Shown: positions 1 to 14,040, counted from the first letter of the stretch. The stretch is 64,000 nucleotides of DNA from Clusia tigrina (GCA_920105625.2 OV050030.1:77031400-77095399), one strand, 5' to 3'. A program made the numbers and translations. The notes: generated by a model not told the origin, from the letters alone.

Positions 1-283
1 TTGTCATTGTTATTGAAGTGCTATTAAAGCGAAAGCAAATTTTTTTTAACATTATTATTTTATGAAAAAAAGAAAAAAAAAGTTAAAATATTAATAAATA
101 GACAAATTTGGTTTCAGAAAAAATTTATGTCAAGGTTTTTTTTTCACTGTTATTTTGGTAAATCTTGTTTTTCATGGAACGGAATGCAGTCTTCATGGCT
201 TTTTCGTATTTATCTAATGACATTTCCGATCCATTAACTGCAACTATAATGAGAAAATCAATTAATATTTCGAATAACAAAAA
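1..283. other. AT-rich unassigned flank
   Basis: No reading frame, RNA gene or repeat boundary is visible here. The stretch is AT-rich with homopolymer runs and is simply the left flank of the first Helitron. Confidence 0.5.
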
Positions 284-1173
284 TCTATACTCGTATATAT
301 AAAAATGAATGTTTGTTTGTTAGTGACGCTAAGGCTCGAGAACGGAGAATGGACCAATATTGATGGAATTTTCAGAGGTTGTTCGTTCTGGATCTGGGAA
401 GGTTTAGAAATAAAAAAACCTTATACTTTTCCTGAAGAAAAGTCGGAAAATTTACAAATTCCAAAAAGGACTTTCTTCCGTACAAATTTTTTTTCTTTCA
501 AATTTTTTTCTTCCAATTGTTTCTTGCAAATCTATCGATCTCACACATTCGAAAAAGTCGGAAAATTCGGAAAATTCGAAAATTAGAAAAACCTAATCTC
601 ACTTTTTGTTCTCATTTTTTTTTGTATGTGCGTGGAGTTGCACGCGCACATTTAGTTTCATATTGGTGTTGTAAGCACTGACTGATACTCCAATAACTCA
701 ACAGATGGAGCTGTAGACGCTTATTTATTTTGACAATTGCGTATATTGTTTATTCTTTCTGATTTGTTTATTCGAACAGTGCGGACACGGTTAATTGACT
801 TTCTAACATTTTTCCAAATTTTAATTGATTTCTCGAGTTAAATTCATTACATTAAATTGTTAAATTGTTTACATTCACGAAATATTTGATTTTAAATCTG
901 TGGATCATCAGTTTTTGAGTGAAATTATTGACATTTCAAACAAAAAAAGTGAGTTCATTGTTTTCGTTTGTTGGTGAATACCTAACCTCATTTCCATTGG
1001 AATTCATTTGTGTTATTTCTTCAGCTGATTTGTAAATTATTTGAATCGTTCAATTTCGGTCGTTTGCTTTCTTTATTTCGGCTATTCAAAAGGTAAATTA
1101 TTGAAAATTATTCCGTGAAAACTTTATGTGTGTTTCATACAAAGTGATCAATTACAGATTGAAATTTGTTACG

Positions 1174-2510
1174 ATGCCACAAAGAGGTCGCGCTAATATC
1201 GGTCGGCGTTCCCGACGTACAACGGACCAACGTAATTATACAGCACGTCGTACGGAAGAGAAAAATGCTACTGCAAGGGAATCTGCTCGAATCGGAATGA
1301 TTGAACATCATGCGCGACAATCACAAGAGGCTCACGAAGCTTACAATGAGTAACAACGATTGAGAAGAAGACAAGTTCGTGCTCAGGAAATTCATGAAGC
1401 AAGAGAACAACGTTTGGCTGCTCACCGACAACGCCAGCAACAACAACGATTGCCTAATTTGAATATCGAACGTGCAGCCTTTCGATATGAGCCGGACATT
1501 GAATACGGTGCGCACGCATCAGTTCGATTTGGTTCGATGTCTGTCGTTTGCCCGTATTGCGATGCACTGAAATTTCCAAAAGAACCAAGAGTTACTTCCT
1601 GAAATTACCAGAGTTACTTCCTCCACCAGAGCCATTGCGGTTGTTGCTTCACGGTGAATCAGCAAATTCGAATCATTTTTTACAAAATTCCAAGATGTAT
1701 AACAACTGTTTTCAAATGACGTCGTTTGGTGGGGAAATTGTGAATGAACATAATTACAATCCCACATTCAAGGTTAGTTCACCAACAATCTAACACTTAT
1801 TATCTCGCCAATAAAATACAGAAATTAACATATTTGTCTGCAACTATACAGATTCACGGGCAAATTTATCTTCTTGCTGGATCGCTGTTGCCGCATCCTG
1901 ATCAAGATCACAACTATCTCCAAATATATTTCCTTGGAGATTCAAATGAAGAAGTGAATCGACGTTGTGCAATTTTCAATGCGACGAAGAGAGAAATTGT
2001 GCAGCAATTGCAAGAAATATCGCATGAACACAACGAACTAACTCGATTATTGAAAACTTCGTTAGAAAGGATGCCATCTGATGATCACAGAATCGTCATA
2101 AAGCGGAAAAACTACCAGCAGGCACTCATGAACAGCAATATAATGCACCGACGGCCGATGAAATATCAATTGTTGTTGTTGGCGATAATTTAGAATCCCG
2201 TGATATTGTTATTAAACGTCGAGCTGGAGATGCAGTAGAGCGAATCAGTGAAACTCATAGATCGTATGTGTCACTACAATATCCGCTTATGTTCTGCCGT
2301 GGTGAAGATGGATATCACTTGAGATACAACATGATCAATCCTGCCAATGGTTAGTAAAACAAAAATAAACACTCTTGATTGTAACTTCATTTTTTGTTAA
2401 CTTTTAGGTGTCGATAAAAATAAGAAGGTCAGTGCAATGAAATTTTTCGCGTATAGATTGATGATTCGCGAAGGAATTGACAACCATCTCTTGAGATATC
2501 GCCGATTATT
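1174..2510 (+). pseudogene. Helitron N-terminal region (basic segment plus Helitron_like_N-type), broken
   Basis: A run starting MPQRGRANIGRRSRR is strongly basic and Gln/Arg-rich, followed by a Cys pair (VVCPYCDALKF) typical of insect Helitron N-termini. An in-frame TAA at 1351-1353 interrupts it, and the same TAA is in the other copy. The following frames (1548-2193) carry QIHGQIYLLAGSLLP and LQIYFLGDSNEEVNRR, which match the Helitron_like_N region by recollection. The frame changes several times before Rep. I see no sign of a functional splice structure, so these look like lesions, although an intron at 1770-1850 cannot be excluded. Confidence 0.7.
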
Positions 2511-2556
2511 TTAACAGTATGCAGTTGATGTGTACGTGACGATGGAGACAGAATGA

Positions 2557-3657
2557 CTCTATTTTATTCGCTACAATCAGACCAAGCTTCGATCTGAAGA
2601 GTATATTCACTTGCGAGATGCGGTCAATAACGATGAAGATGTGACAAACCTTGGCCGACTCACGATTTTGCCATCAACATACATTGGCAGCCCAAGGCAC
2701 GAGTACTCGCAGGATGCGATGACATACGTGCGGAATTATGGACGGCCGGATTTGTTTGTTACATTCACTTGCAATCCAAAATGCCCACATATAACGGAAT
2801 TATTGAATCGCGGTCAATCAGCAAGCGATCGTCACGATGTCACAGCACGAGTTTTCAAACAACAGCTACGATATTTGATGGACTTTATCGTGAAGCAACA
2901 TATATATGGTGCTGTTAGATGCTGGATGTACTCTGTTGACTGGCAAAAAAGGGGTTTGCCGCACGCACACATTCTTCTTTGGATGGTGGACAAGATTACA
3001 CCAGATCAAATTGATGACATCATTTCTGCGGAAATTCCTGATCCAGAGATAGATCCAGAATTATATGAAGTGGTGAAAACCAATATGGTTCATGGACCTT
3101 GCGGACACTACAATCCCACTTCGGTTTGTATGTCTGACAATAAATGCACGAAACACTATCCGCGTGCTTTTCTTTCGGAAACGCAAACTGGAAATGATGG
3201 ATATCCACTCTATCGGCGGCGCTCATCACAAAACAATGGCAGAACATTCAGCATTCAATTTAGAGGAGTGAATATCGAAGTTGACAACACATGGATCGTA
3301 CCATATTCGCCAATATTGTCTAAGACATTCAAAACTCATATCAATGTTGAGTATTGCAGTTCTGTGAAATCGATCAAATACGTTTGCAAGTACGTCACCA
3401 AAGGAAGTGACATGGCGGTTATTGGCCTTGAACGAGATGAGATCAGCAAGTATCAAATGGGTCGATACGTGAACTGCAATGAAGCGCTTTGGAGAATATT
3501 TTTTTTTGTAATTCATGAGCGTTTTCCGACTGTTGTGCATCTCGCAGCTCTTTTGGAGAATGGCCAAAGAGGGTATTTCAACCCAGAGAATGCAGTACAG
3601 CGAGCGGAAACCACCAGCAACAACATTGACGAGTTTTTTCTCAACTTGCGACAGTGA
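2557..3657 (+). pseudogene. Helitron Rep (HUH endonuclease) domain, truncated
   Basis: Rep nicks and joins DNA during rolling-circle transposition. The frame runs from a TGA at 2554-2556 (copy 2 reads CGA there) to a stop at 3655. Counting from the TTG at 2611, the first Rep motif FVTFTCNPKCP is near residues 49-59, the HUH motif GLPHAHILLW has His118 and His120, and the two catalytic tyrosines are Tyr257 and Tyr261 in KYVCKYVTKG, so the active site itself is intact. A 2-bp deletion near 3612, private to this copy, throws the end out of frame (TTSNNIDEFF instead of the continuing frame). Six bases (codons MH) are also missing after residue 30 relative to copy 2. Confidence 0.9.
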
Positions 3658-5632
3658 TCCGCTTGCGAGAACATTGCTTTATTCCTCGATATTATACATG
3701 GAATGCATCGTCGAAGAAATGGTTACGCAGAAAGCAAGTAGATGGACATCCAGTAGATGGACATCCAGGTGTGTTCTCAACTAATGCATTAGAACGAATT
3801 TACACAATCCACCCGAAAAACGACGATTGATTCTACCTTCGGTTGCTATTGATTAATGTACGCGGTTCAACTTCATTTGAGTCATTGCGTACTGTGAATG
3901 GTACGGTGTGTGCAACTTTTCAAGAAGCATGCCAGCAATTACAATTGCTGGAACATGATAATCAGTGGAAGCAAACGATGGACGATGCGATAGCTACTTC
4001 GCATGCCACTGAAGTTCGCACACTTTTCGCGATGATCATTTCGACATGTCAGCCTTCAAATCCGCGTCAATTATGGGATACGTACAAAAATTACATTGCC
4101 AAAGACATTTTACATCGTATTCGAGTGGCAACATGGAATTCAGAATTGCAAATGAACGATGACATCTACAATGAAGCATTGGTGTTGATTGAAGATTTGT
4201 GTTTGTGTATGAGTGGCAAACAATTGACTGAAATTCATATGCAAGCGCCAAATCGTCAAATCAGAGATGTACTGAATCGTGAATTGGAGCGTGAGCGTGC
4301 ATACGACAGAATAACTTTGGAACAACAAGTACAAAGAAATGTTCCATTATTGAATGAGCAGCAAAAGAGTGCGTATGATGAATTGATGAAGGCTGTCAAT
4401 GATGGAAACGGTGGACTATTTTTTCCTGATATCATTGATTTTGGCAACAATACGATCTCAAAATGGCATTGCGTCTCGCATCTACTGGGATTGCTGCAAC
4501 TCTACTAGAAGGTGGAAGAACGGCACATTCGGCGCTGAAGCTTCCGTTAAACATGCAAATCAATGAAACACCTGTTTGCAACATTTCAAAGCAATCAGCT
4601 ATAGCAAAAGTGTTGAAGAATTGTAAACTGATAGTATGGAATGAGTGCACAATGGCTCACAAACGGTCTCTAGAAGCACTTGACAGATCAATGAAAGATC
4701 TGCGGAATAATAATCGTCGCTTTAATGGCGCAATGATACTGTTAGCAGGCGATTTTCGACAAACACTTCCTGTTATTCCGAAATCTACAGCGGCGGATGA
4801 ATTGAACGCATATCTCAAGTCATCGTATTTGTGGCGGTACATGAAAACCATACGATTGACTATGAATATGCGAAAGTTCCTGCAGCAGGATAGCACCGCA
4901 GAAGTTTTCTCTAAAGAACTGCTAAGAATTGGAAATGGGCAAATTCCGGTTGATACTTCCAGTGGTTTGATATCAATTCCACCTGCCATTTGTCAAATCA
5001 CTTCAACGAAAGCTGAACTCATCTCGAATGTTTATCCGAACATTGGCCAAAATTATCGTAACTACGATTGGTTGAGTGCACGCGCAATTTTAGCTGCCAA
5101 AAATATCGATGTTAATGACTTAAACTGGACGATTCAAAGTCAAATTCGATCGATCGTGTTGAAAATGAAGACGAAGCCGTGAATTATCCAGTGGAATTTC
5201 TAAATTCTTTGGATTTGCTTGGCATGCCACCGCATCATTTGCATCTCAAAGTTGGATCTTTCATTATTATGCTTAGCAGTCGTCATGCGCCGAAACTGTG
5301 TAATGGAACCCGACTGATTGTGGTGCAGCTATCGAATAATGTGATAGTTGCAAGAATTCTGAAAGGGACTTACAAGGGGGCAGAATGCTTGATTCCACGA
5401 ATTCCTTTGAGATCCAACGATATGCCATTTCAGTTCAAACGTATTCAGTTTCCAGTGAAACTTGCATTTGCGATGACAATCAACAGGTCACAAGGACAGT
5501 CGCTGGAAGTGTGAGGCCTAAATCTGGAAATGCCATGTTTTTCACACGGCCAGCTATACGTGGCGTGTTCACGAGTTGGAAAACCATCTTCTCTGTACAT
5601 TTACGCACCGGAACAGAAAACAAAAAATGTTG
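3613..5632 (+). pseudogene. Helitron PIF1-like helicase region, dead
   Basis: The helicase half of RepHel is spread over frames 3515-3784, 3843-4508, 4463-5182, 5179-5514 and on to about 5632. Recognisable pieces are LLLINVRGSTSFESLRTVNG, LLNEQQKSAYDELM, GIAATLLEGGRTAHSALKLP, LAGDFRQTLPVI and [15 protein letters not shown]. The segment that should hold the Walker A P-loop is absent: the frame passes from NGGLFFPDIIDF to MALRLASTGIAATL near 4415-4465. The Walker B motif reads IVWNECTMAHK, with Asn where the family has Asp. A TGA at 3828-3830 and an in-frame duplicated VDGHP complete the damage. All of these are shared with copy 2. A ~25-bp deletion near 5147 is private to this copy. Confidence 0.88.
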
Positions 5633-5739
5633 ATTGTCAAGCTGCATTACATTGAAAAAAATGTAGAAAAATCGCAAATAAATGATTTTCAACACAATAT
5701 AAATTCAACTTTCTTTTCTTTTCAAAACACATAATTTCA

Positions 5740-5768
5740 CGCAGGGCAACGCCTGCGGGGTCAGCTAG
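5740..5768 (+). other. Helitron 3' hairpin and CTAG terminus
   Basis: Stem CGCAGG (5740-5745) pairs with CCTGCG (5752-5757) around a 6-nt loop, and CTAG follows at 5765-5768 before a T. This is the rolling-circle termination signal. The other copy has the same hairpin at 39813-39830, reversed. Confidence 0.92.
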
Positions 5769-5928
5769 TTATTTTTATACTTACAAAATACAATTTCACT
5801 AAAAAAGTTGCCTTCGGGAAGCTTTTTACAGATTTCTTCACTTTCCTTTGCGTCTTTTAAAATGTCTCCTCCTGTACCCCAGAAGTTTATAGCTCATATT
5901 TTTTTTTTTTAACTTAACTTTTATACAA

Positions 5929-7367
<1,439 letters not shown>

Positions 7368-8147
7368 CACGAGGTGTGATCAAAAAATAACCGTTATTTT
7401 AATCTTTTCGTGAGTTACGTATGTTCGATGTTCGCATTTTTTTTCTGGTATGTTGGTACACATGTCTGTTATATATGTTGGCAATACCTACCATTTTGGA
7501 TTGTCAGTTTGTTTTTGACAGATAAAAAGGTTAGTCGTGTTTTGGTGTGCTCTTCGATTTTGTACTATTCGAAAAAATAGATCAAATGAATGATGAAATT
7601 AAATGCGCAAGGACATTTGAAATGTTGACTGTGGCCTTTGGCGAGTATACTATGAGCAGAACACAAGTTCAATTGTGGTATAACCGGTTTAAGAAAGGCC
7701 GAGAAGATGTCAATGACGATGCTCGTCCTGGTCGCCCGAGCACGTTTTAGGCATAAAACGTGCGGCACCGAAGATTGTTCCAAAATTGCTAAATTTTGAG
7801 CAAAAACAACGTCGCATGGACATCGCTCAGAAACTATTTTTGTCCAGAAACAAAACCGTTATCATGCATCAACCACCGTATTCACCGGACTTGGCCCCCG
7901 CTGACTCTTTCCTCTTTCCAAAACTGGAGACACCGATGAAAGGAAAGCGTTTTGCTACGATTGAGGAGATAAAAGAAAAATCGAAACAGGAGCTGTTGGC
8001 GATACCAAAAATAGCATTTCAGAAGTGTTTCGTGGATTGGAAAGAACGCTGGCATAAGTGTATTATATCTGAGGGGAATTACTTTGAAGGGCACAAGATA
8101 GTTGTTGATGAATAAATAAATACTTTATTTTTTGATCACACCTCGTA
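7368..8147 (+). mobile_element. Mariner (irritans-like) copy A, internally deleted
   Basis: Terminal inverted repeats CACGAGGTGTGATCAAAAAA (left) and the complement of TACGAGGTGTGATCAAAAAA (right) are flanked by TA on both sides (7366-7367 and 8148-8149), as expected for Tc1/mariner. At 780 bp it is well short of a full mariner of about 1.3 kb. The middle of the transposase gene is gone, so it can only move in trans. Confidence 0.93.
7574..8115 (+). pseudogene. Mariner transposase, catalytic centre deleted
   Basis: The N-terminal helix-turn-helix part (FEMLTVAFGEYTMSRTQVQL, REDVNDDARPGRPST) is joined after a stop at about 7750 to the C-terminal part (KLLNFEQKQRRMDIAQKLF, PPYSPDLAPADSFLFPKL). 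The third catalytic Asp in PADSFLF remains, but the segment bearing the first two (DES and HDNAPAHT-type motifs) is deleted. The mariner copy at 17401-18279 retains more of the N-terminal half. Confidence 0.88.
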
Positions 8148-8154
8148 TATACGA

Positions 8155-8249
<95 letters not shown>

Positions 8250-8250
8250 A
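8155..8250. repeat. (TA)n microsatellite next to the mariner end
   Basis: About 95 bp of TA directly beyond the right TA duplication of the mariner and a TATACGAGTATA word; one phase shift near 8240. Confidence 0.95.
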
Positions 8251-8670
8251 CATATTTAGAAAAAAATCACAGACAATTCCGTATACATCCATACATACAA
8301 TTATTCATTTTTGTTCGTTTCCCTTTGTGCAGAGATTCTCTGCCCGGAGCTAGAAGTTCTGCTACGCTAGTATGCGCATTAGTGCCGCTGCGTGTGTTTA
8401 CGCGAGTATTCAAAGCTGGTGTACCTGTACACTATCGGCAGCAATTGTTCTTTTGCATTTTTCTGCCGGCAAATTCAAGCTATGACACGCTTGGGTTTTT
8501 CTTTCTGTGTTGCTAAGGTGTGTGTCAGACTTCTGCTTTCGAGCGCCCAGGGGATCCCAAACCTTTTTTAAGCTTTTTATGATCACGAGCATCCCACCAC
8601 TTAAGCTACCCTATTAGTGACTCTGTGAGACGTTTGGTAGACCATTGAGCTCCGCTCATATTCTAACCAG

Positions 8671-9800
8671 TTGGGCGGACGCATTGACCGCGTTTTTCAG
8701 CGGTTCGAGAGACGACAACCGGGGAGTCATTCTTGTATCTCGCTGGAAATCGATCAGAGTGAACTTGAGGTCCGGTGGGTAGCCATCCGAGAAGCGAAAG
8801 CCATGGTGACCTTGGAGCAGGGTATCAAAGACGCAATAGAGGTGTTGGCCTCTATACACCAACGATTCGAGGCGAGTTATGACACCAATCGCAGGAGTAA
8901 AATCGCGATGTCTGAATTCCCGCAAGCGTTAGTGCAGCCCTCACCTGCTCAGCCAGCACACGAATGCCAGGACATAGTATTCCTGTACCGCCCTGCGAGA
9001 TCGACCCTTTCGACGCAAAATGTCCCACATTTCGCGATTTGTTTACCGCGCTCTACATACACAACAATGGAGAAACACCACCATCTAAACTCTAAGACCC
9101 GGGGGGAAGACAAGGAACTCGTCCTCAAATCACCCCTTACCGATTTAGGTTTTGAACAGGCGCGGGGAAATTTGACAGATCGGTACGAAAATAAACGCAT
9201 TCTCATCCATCAACAACTAACAACCCTTTTTATTTTGGAACCGGTAAAGCGGGATGAGGGGATCGCAATTAAACCCTTATAACGTGAGATCAATAAATGT
9301 GGGGCGGCTCTGCAGGTATATGTGGGGAACGTTGCCGGTTGGGGAGATATTTTGTTACTGTATTTGTGTTCCGTGCGTCGGCCAGAGGAGACCCTCTCTT
9401 TATGGGAACAAGCCCGGGAGGATCGGACAGAAATGCCTACGTGGAAAACTTAGATACATTTTTAACACGACGCTTCTGTGCTCTCGAGGCAGTGTCCAAT
9501 CTGCGCCCCACGGAATCGAAGCAGACCAGGCGGTTGCAGCCTAATGCTTCGCGAACTCATCGAGTCCCGACCCATCAAACTCTAATCGAAAGGAATTTGT
9601 CATCGCGCAACCCACGCCATGCACAGTTGTACTACGTTTCAAGCAGCCAATGTGTCCGCACGGTGGAGATTGACGCGAAAACATGGCTGTGCGTGAACTG
9701 TCTGTCGACCTCGCATAAGGTGACGGCTTATCCCAGTAGTTACTCGTGTTTTCGCTGCCAGGAGAGGCATCGCACCATGCTGCATTTGGACCCGCCAAGA
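8671..9800 (+). pseudogene. BEL-type Gag with C-terminal zinc knuckles, broken
   Basis: Several frames (8671-9282, 9254-9544, 9297 onward) together cover a BEL-type Gag. Typical words are KELVLKSPLTDLGFEQA, TDRYENKRILIHQQLTTLF, NLDTFLTRRFCALEAVSN and then a Cys/His module around WLCVNCLSTSHK and YSCFRCQERHRTMLHL. The first Cys-His cluster has decayed (LYYVSSSQCVRT). Frameshifts fall near 9290 and elsewhere. Gag would build the particle and bind RNA. Confidence 0.8.
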
Positions 9801-10647
9801 AGTCGACCGAACAACAGCCAAACACGACCACCCGCACCAGGAGTGAAACCTCATGATGCAGCAACAACCTCAAACCCACCTGCTTTCATATCCAGCACCC
9901 ACACAACGGAAGTCACACGGGCAGCAGTGGAGTCGGGACCCAGTCCAACCTATCCGAGTAGTCAACTGTCTAATAGAGTACTGCTGGGTACCGCCCTGCT
10001 CAACGTAGAACACCGGGGAGTCAGTTATATGCCCCGGGCCCTGGTAGATTTGGGATCTGAGGGGAATTTTATTTCTGACCATCTCCAAAGGCGGCACAAG
10101 CTGCCAGTGCGAACCATGCATGCACAAGTGTCAGGGGTAACCAATGTAGTAGCTGCTAGTGTCACGAAAGTTTGTAAAATAGTTTTAAGCTCGCGTTACG
10201 ACCCTCAAAGTGGCTCCACGTGTCAGCTATGGTGTTGGCGACCCTAACCGGGAAGTTCCCCCTTTTCAACTGACTCAAGGCGAACACGAACAATTGGGGG
10301 GGATCCACTTAGCGGATCCACACACCGGCCACTCCGCACAGGTCGATGTCCTATTAGGTGGGGACTTATACGCATTAGTACTGCTCGATGGGTTAAAAAG
10401 AAACATTGTGGAGTCTCTGCTCGCTCAAGAGACCATATTCGACTGGATCCTCACGGGGCCAGTACCGGCGCGCCGAATCTCGGGCTTTGCCACGAGACTG
10501 AAGGTTGACGAATCTCAATCCCTCGATTCTCTTCTCAAACGGTTTTGGGAAATCGAAGGGACACCTTACGAAAGGAAGCGCACGCCGATAGACGAGGCAT
10601 GCCTCAAAATTTACTTCTGGGCGATATATTGTATCTTTGCCTATTAA
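9800..10647 (+). pseudogene. BEL-type aspartic protease and linker, broken
   Basis: The frame continuing from Gag has VLLGTALLNV and ALVDLGSEGNFISDHLQRRH, the protease active-site region. The usual D-S/T-G reads D-L-G here, so it is probably inactive. The 10210-10647 frame continues with VDVLLGGDLYALVLLDGL and LTGPVPARRISGF, typical of the protease-RT linker of BEL elements. Confidence 0.78.
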
Positions 10648-10679
10648 ATCTGATTTTGATCCTAGTCAATCCTTAGGTT

Positions 10680-11405
10680 CATCGCGTCATATTGCACACT
10701 AGCAATTCGAAAGCAATTAAAATCGGCTGGTAAACACACAGAAAACAAACAACTATATGACGAAGTGATAGAGGAATACATGAAGCTCAACCACATGTCC
10801 AAAGTCTCGCCTCCGTCTGTATTCCCGGTTCCTAATTATTACTTACCGCACCACGCGGTGTACTAGCGAGAGAGTACCTCCACCAAGATCCGGGTGGTGT
10901 TCAACGTGTCGCAACCGACCACGAACACCATCAGTTTGAATGATATATTGCACAGAGGGCCAGTGTTGCAATCAGACCTGACCCGACTCATCATTCAGTG
11001 CGTATGTTCAGGAGACATACAAAAAATGTACCGTCAAATCTTTGTTGACTCTACCCAGACAGCGTACCAACGCATTCTCTTTCGAGAAAGCCCGGTCGCT
11101 CCCATAGCGGATTTCGAGCTAAAAACGGTCACCTTTGGGATGAATTATGCTCCTTATCTCGCGATAAGGACACTCTTACAGCTGGCAGACGATATGGGGC
11201 ACAGGTGCCCACTGGCTTCACACGTGCGCAAATTGAGGCAAATCGAGCGATAACGATTCTCGATAAGATGGGTACACGCAACTGGTACCATGTCCGATCG
11301 GCAGATAATCCAGCAGACCTTGCAAGCCGAGGGGTCTCCGCACGTCTTGATCGACAACGCGCTTTGGTGGAATGGACCAAAATGGCTTCAACAAGACCGA
11401 TCTGA
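10680..11405 (+). pseudogene. BEL-type reverse transcriptase, catalytic part missing
   Basis: Pieces VFNVSQPTTNTISLNDILHR, GPVLQSDLTRLI, IQKMYRQIFVDSTQTAYQRI and NYAPYLAIRTLLQLADD match the fingers/palm of BEL RT. The sequence then jumps from LADDMGHRCPLA to RAITILDKMGTRNWYHV and NPADLASRGV, which lies well downstream in the family. The YVDD box and most of RNase H are therefore deleted, at about 11220. Confidence 0.85.
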
Positions 11406-12601
11406 GTGGCCTATGAGCTCACACTGAATCCCTCCCTGCATTCCGACGGGACACTCCGAGTGAATGATCGATTGGCGTTAACCATGCAATTGCCCTTTTC
11501 TGAGAGGTATCCCATCATTCTACCTTATTACAGCCACTTTACTCGTCTGGTAGTCAAGTTTACTCACCTTATCTCGCTGCACGGAGGGAACCAATTAATT
11601 CTGCGCCTGCATCGAACCCAATACTGGATTCCGAGGGCCAAAACACTAACTAAAAGTACAATTCTCCAATGTAAACCTTGCCTACTAGAAAAGAAACGAA
11701 AGCAGACACAAAGTAGACTTTGCGAGCCCCTTTGATATTAAAAACTATAGGAGACGGGGGTGTCTCCTTACGAAAGGATACGAGTGTTTCTTTGTGTGCT
11801 TTGCTACCAAAGCGATTCACCTTGAAGCAACCAGCGATCTGAGCACCCCCGCGTTCTTCACAGTCCTGGCTCGGTTCATTGCCCGACGCGGGTGCCCCTT
11901 GCGGATTTATTCCGATAATGGGCGAAATTTTGTACGTGCAGAGAGAGAAGGAACTCCGCCGCAATTTTGAACAAGTAGTCCGAGAAATGCAGGACCGAGC
12001 CACCGCCGCTTATACTCAAGGGAAATTGCACTGGCAATTCATTCCACTTCATGCTCCGCATATGGGGGGACTGTGGGAGGAAGTGAAGAGTTTTCAACAC
12101 AATTTTAAGCGCATGGGGGGACATCTAAAATACACATGCGAAGAATTTTCAACTCTCTTAGCTCATTGAAGTCTGCCTGAACTCACGGCCAATCTGTGCG
12201 ATGTCAGATGACCCGTCGGACCTGCAACCGCTAACTCCACGACACTTCTTAGTGGGAGGCCCACTTCTGGCCTCCGCAGAACCCGAGAAGATGAGACCGT
12301 ACCCTTCGGTGTTGAGCCAATGGCAGAAAATCTAGGCCCTTGCGCAGCAATTCACAGCTCCGTGGAGAACGGAGTATCTGCTGGTGTATCTGCGATGTAG
12401 CAAATGGCATACCATTCAAGCGAACATCACAACAGGGGATCTTGTCGTTATATGGGAAGACAATTTAGCGACTCAGGATTGGCATCTCGGCAGAATTATC
12501 CACACGCACCCGTCCGGACGGGAAAGTGCGGGTCGTAGAGGTGCGGACTGCACGAGGAATTGTGACCCGGCCTATCACAAAAATGGTGGTATTACCATCT
12601 G
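11406..12601 (+). pseudogene. BEL-type integrase, broken
   Basis: The zinc-binding region reads LISLHGGNQLILRLHRTQYW and LQCKPCLLEKK. The catalytic core follows in several frames (KGYECFFVCFATKAIHLEAT, FIARRGCPLRIYSDNGRNF, IPLHAPHMGGLWEEVK), and the C-terminal part has WHTIQANITTGDLVVIWEDN and LATQDWHLGRIIHTHPSGR. Frameshifts near 11735, 11880 and 11930 and stops at about 12168 and 12335 split it. Enough family-specific words survive to fix both the class and the order. Confidence 0.85.
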
Positions 12602-12699
12602 AGGAACCTCCTCCTCCCCGAGGGGATGACTAACTTATTATATAACTTCATATTTTTGGAGACTCCCCTGGCTATCGACCCATTATTAATGAATTTGTT

Positions 12700-13345
12700 C
12701 ATTCTCTTTAGGATGCAGAACCCAAAACACGGCAGGGGCCAACGGGGCCTCCCCGCACCGCTCGATGTCATCCTCAAGGATCTAGCGGTGTCACCGTCGC
12801 CCGACGACGCGTCGACCTGGAAGTAGCTGGCCGGGGTTCACGCGATCAACAAAGGGGCAGAAGGCAAGGGACAGCTCGCCGTGCCCGAACAACTGCGTCG
12901 TTGGTACACACACGTGTCGTACCCTTGCCACCAGTGCTCTCACCCGTCGCCACCAATCCAATCCAGGTTCGCCGAATCCGATCAGCGGCAACCGCCACGC
13001 GTGTGTTACCCTTGCCCGCTGCGCGTGCACCCGTCGATACCGGACTATTGCCGATATCGCCACCCAAACGTAAACGCCACATGACGCCCCCAAGACGACT
13101 ACCAGTCGTCCCCATGGTCGGACCCGTAGGCGGGTGGTTTGCACCCTGTGCCGGCAACTGGGGCATCATATTGAGGGGTGCTAACGTTTTTTAGAGAACC
13201 ACCCTCGAAAGCGACGCGACCAAGTGGTGGCACGAAAACTGGGCTGGAAGTGTTTACGCATCAAACACTTCGCCACGGGATGCCGCCAGCACCCGTGCAC
13301 GATCTGTCACGGAGATCACCACACCACCCCCCACCTATGAGGGGA
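12700..13345 (+). pseudogene. Pro/Arg-rich sequence ending in BEL-type zinc knuckles
   Basis: GC-rich for this window. A frame open after the pol end is rich in Pro, Arg and Val and ends in a Cys-His module: VVCTLCRQLGHHIEGC, a TAA, then LGWKCLRIKHFATGCRQH and PCTICHGDHHTTPHL. That module belongs in Gag but here lies downstream of integrase. It may be the Gag end of a second, otherwise deleted element. I do not recognise the Pro/Arg-rich part. Confidence 0.45.
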
Positions 13346-14012
<667 letters not shown>

Positions 14013-14040
14013 TGGAAAATACCAAATATATATATGCTAG

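Larger units (their letters stand above)
284..5768 (+). mobile_element. Helitron copy 1, non-autonomous relic
   Basis: Rolling-circle transposon of about 5.5 kb. The left end begins TCTATA after an A; the right end has a 6-bp stem hairpin followed by CTAG and a T, the classic A|TC...CTAG|T layout. It encodes, in broken pieces, an HUH Rep nuclease and a PIF1-type helicase. A near-identical copy lies in the opposite orientation at 39802-45255, and comparing the two fixes both ends. The extreme 5' end could instead be the TC at 291, because a short CTCG-containing expansion separates the copies there. Several stops and frameshifts make it unable to move itself. Confidence 0.93.
8590..12610 (+). 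mobile_element. BEL/Pao-type LTR element, decayed
   Basis: Gag, protease, RT and integrase pieces lie in the usual order on the + strand, each broken by stops and frameshifts. I cannot define LTRs: the GC-richer sequence at 8330-8590 may be 5' untranslated region or LTR, but no matching 3' copy is evident. The RT lacks its catalytic section, and RNase H is nearly all missing. It is a relic. Confidence 0.85.

Noticed and set aside
305..586. 93-codon frame at the start of Helitron copy 1
   Set aside because: It is not kept open in copy 2, has no recognisable domain, and lies in the terminal non-coding part of the element.
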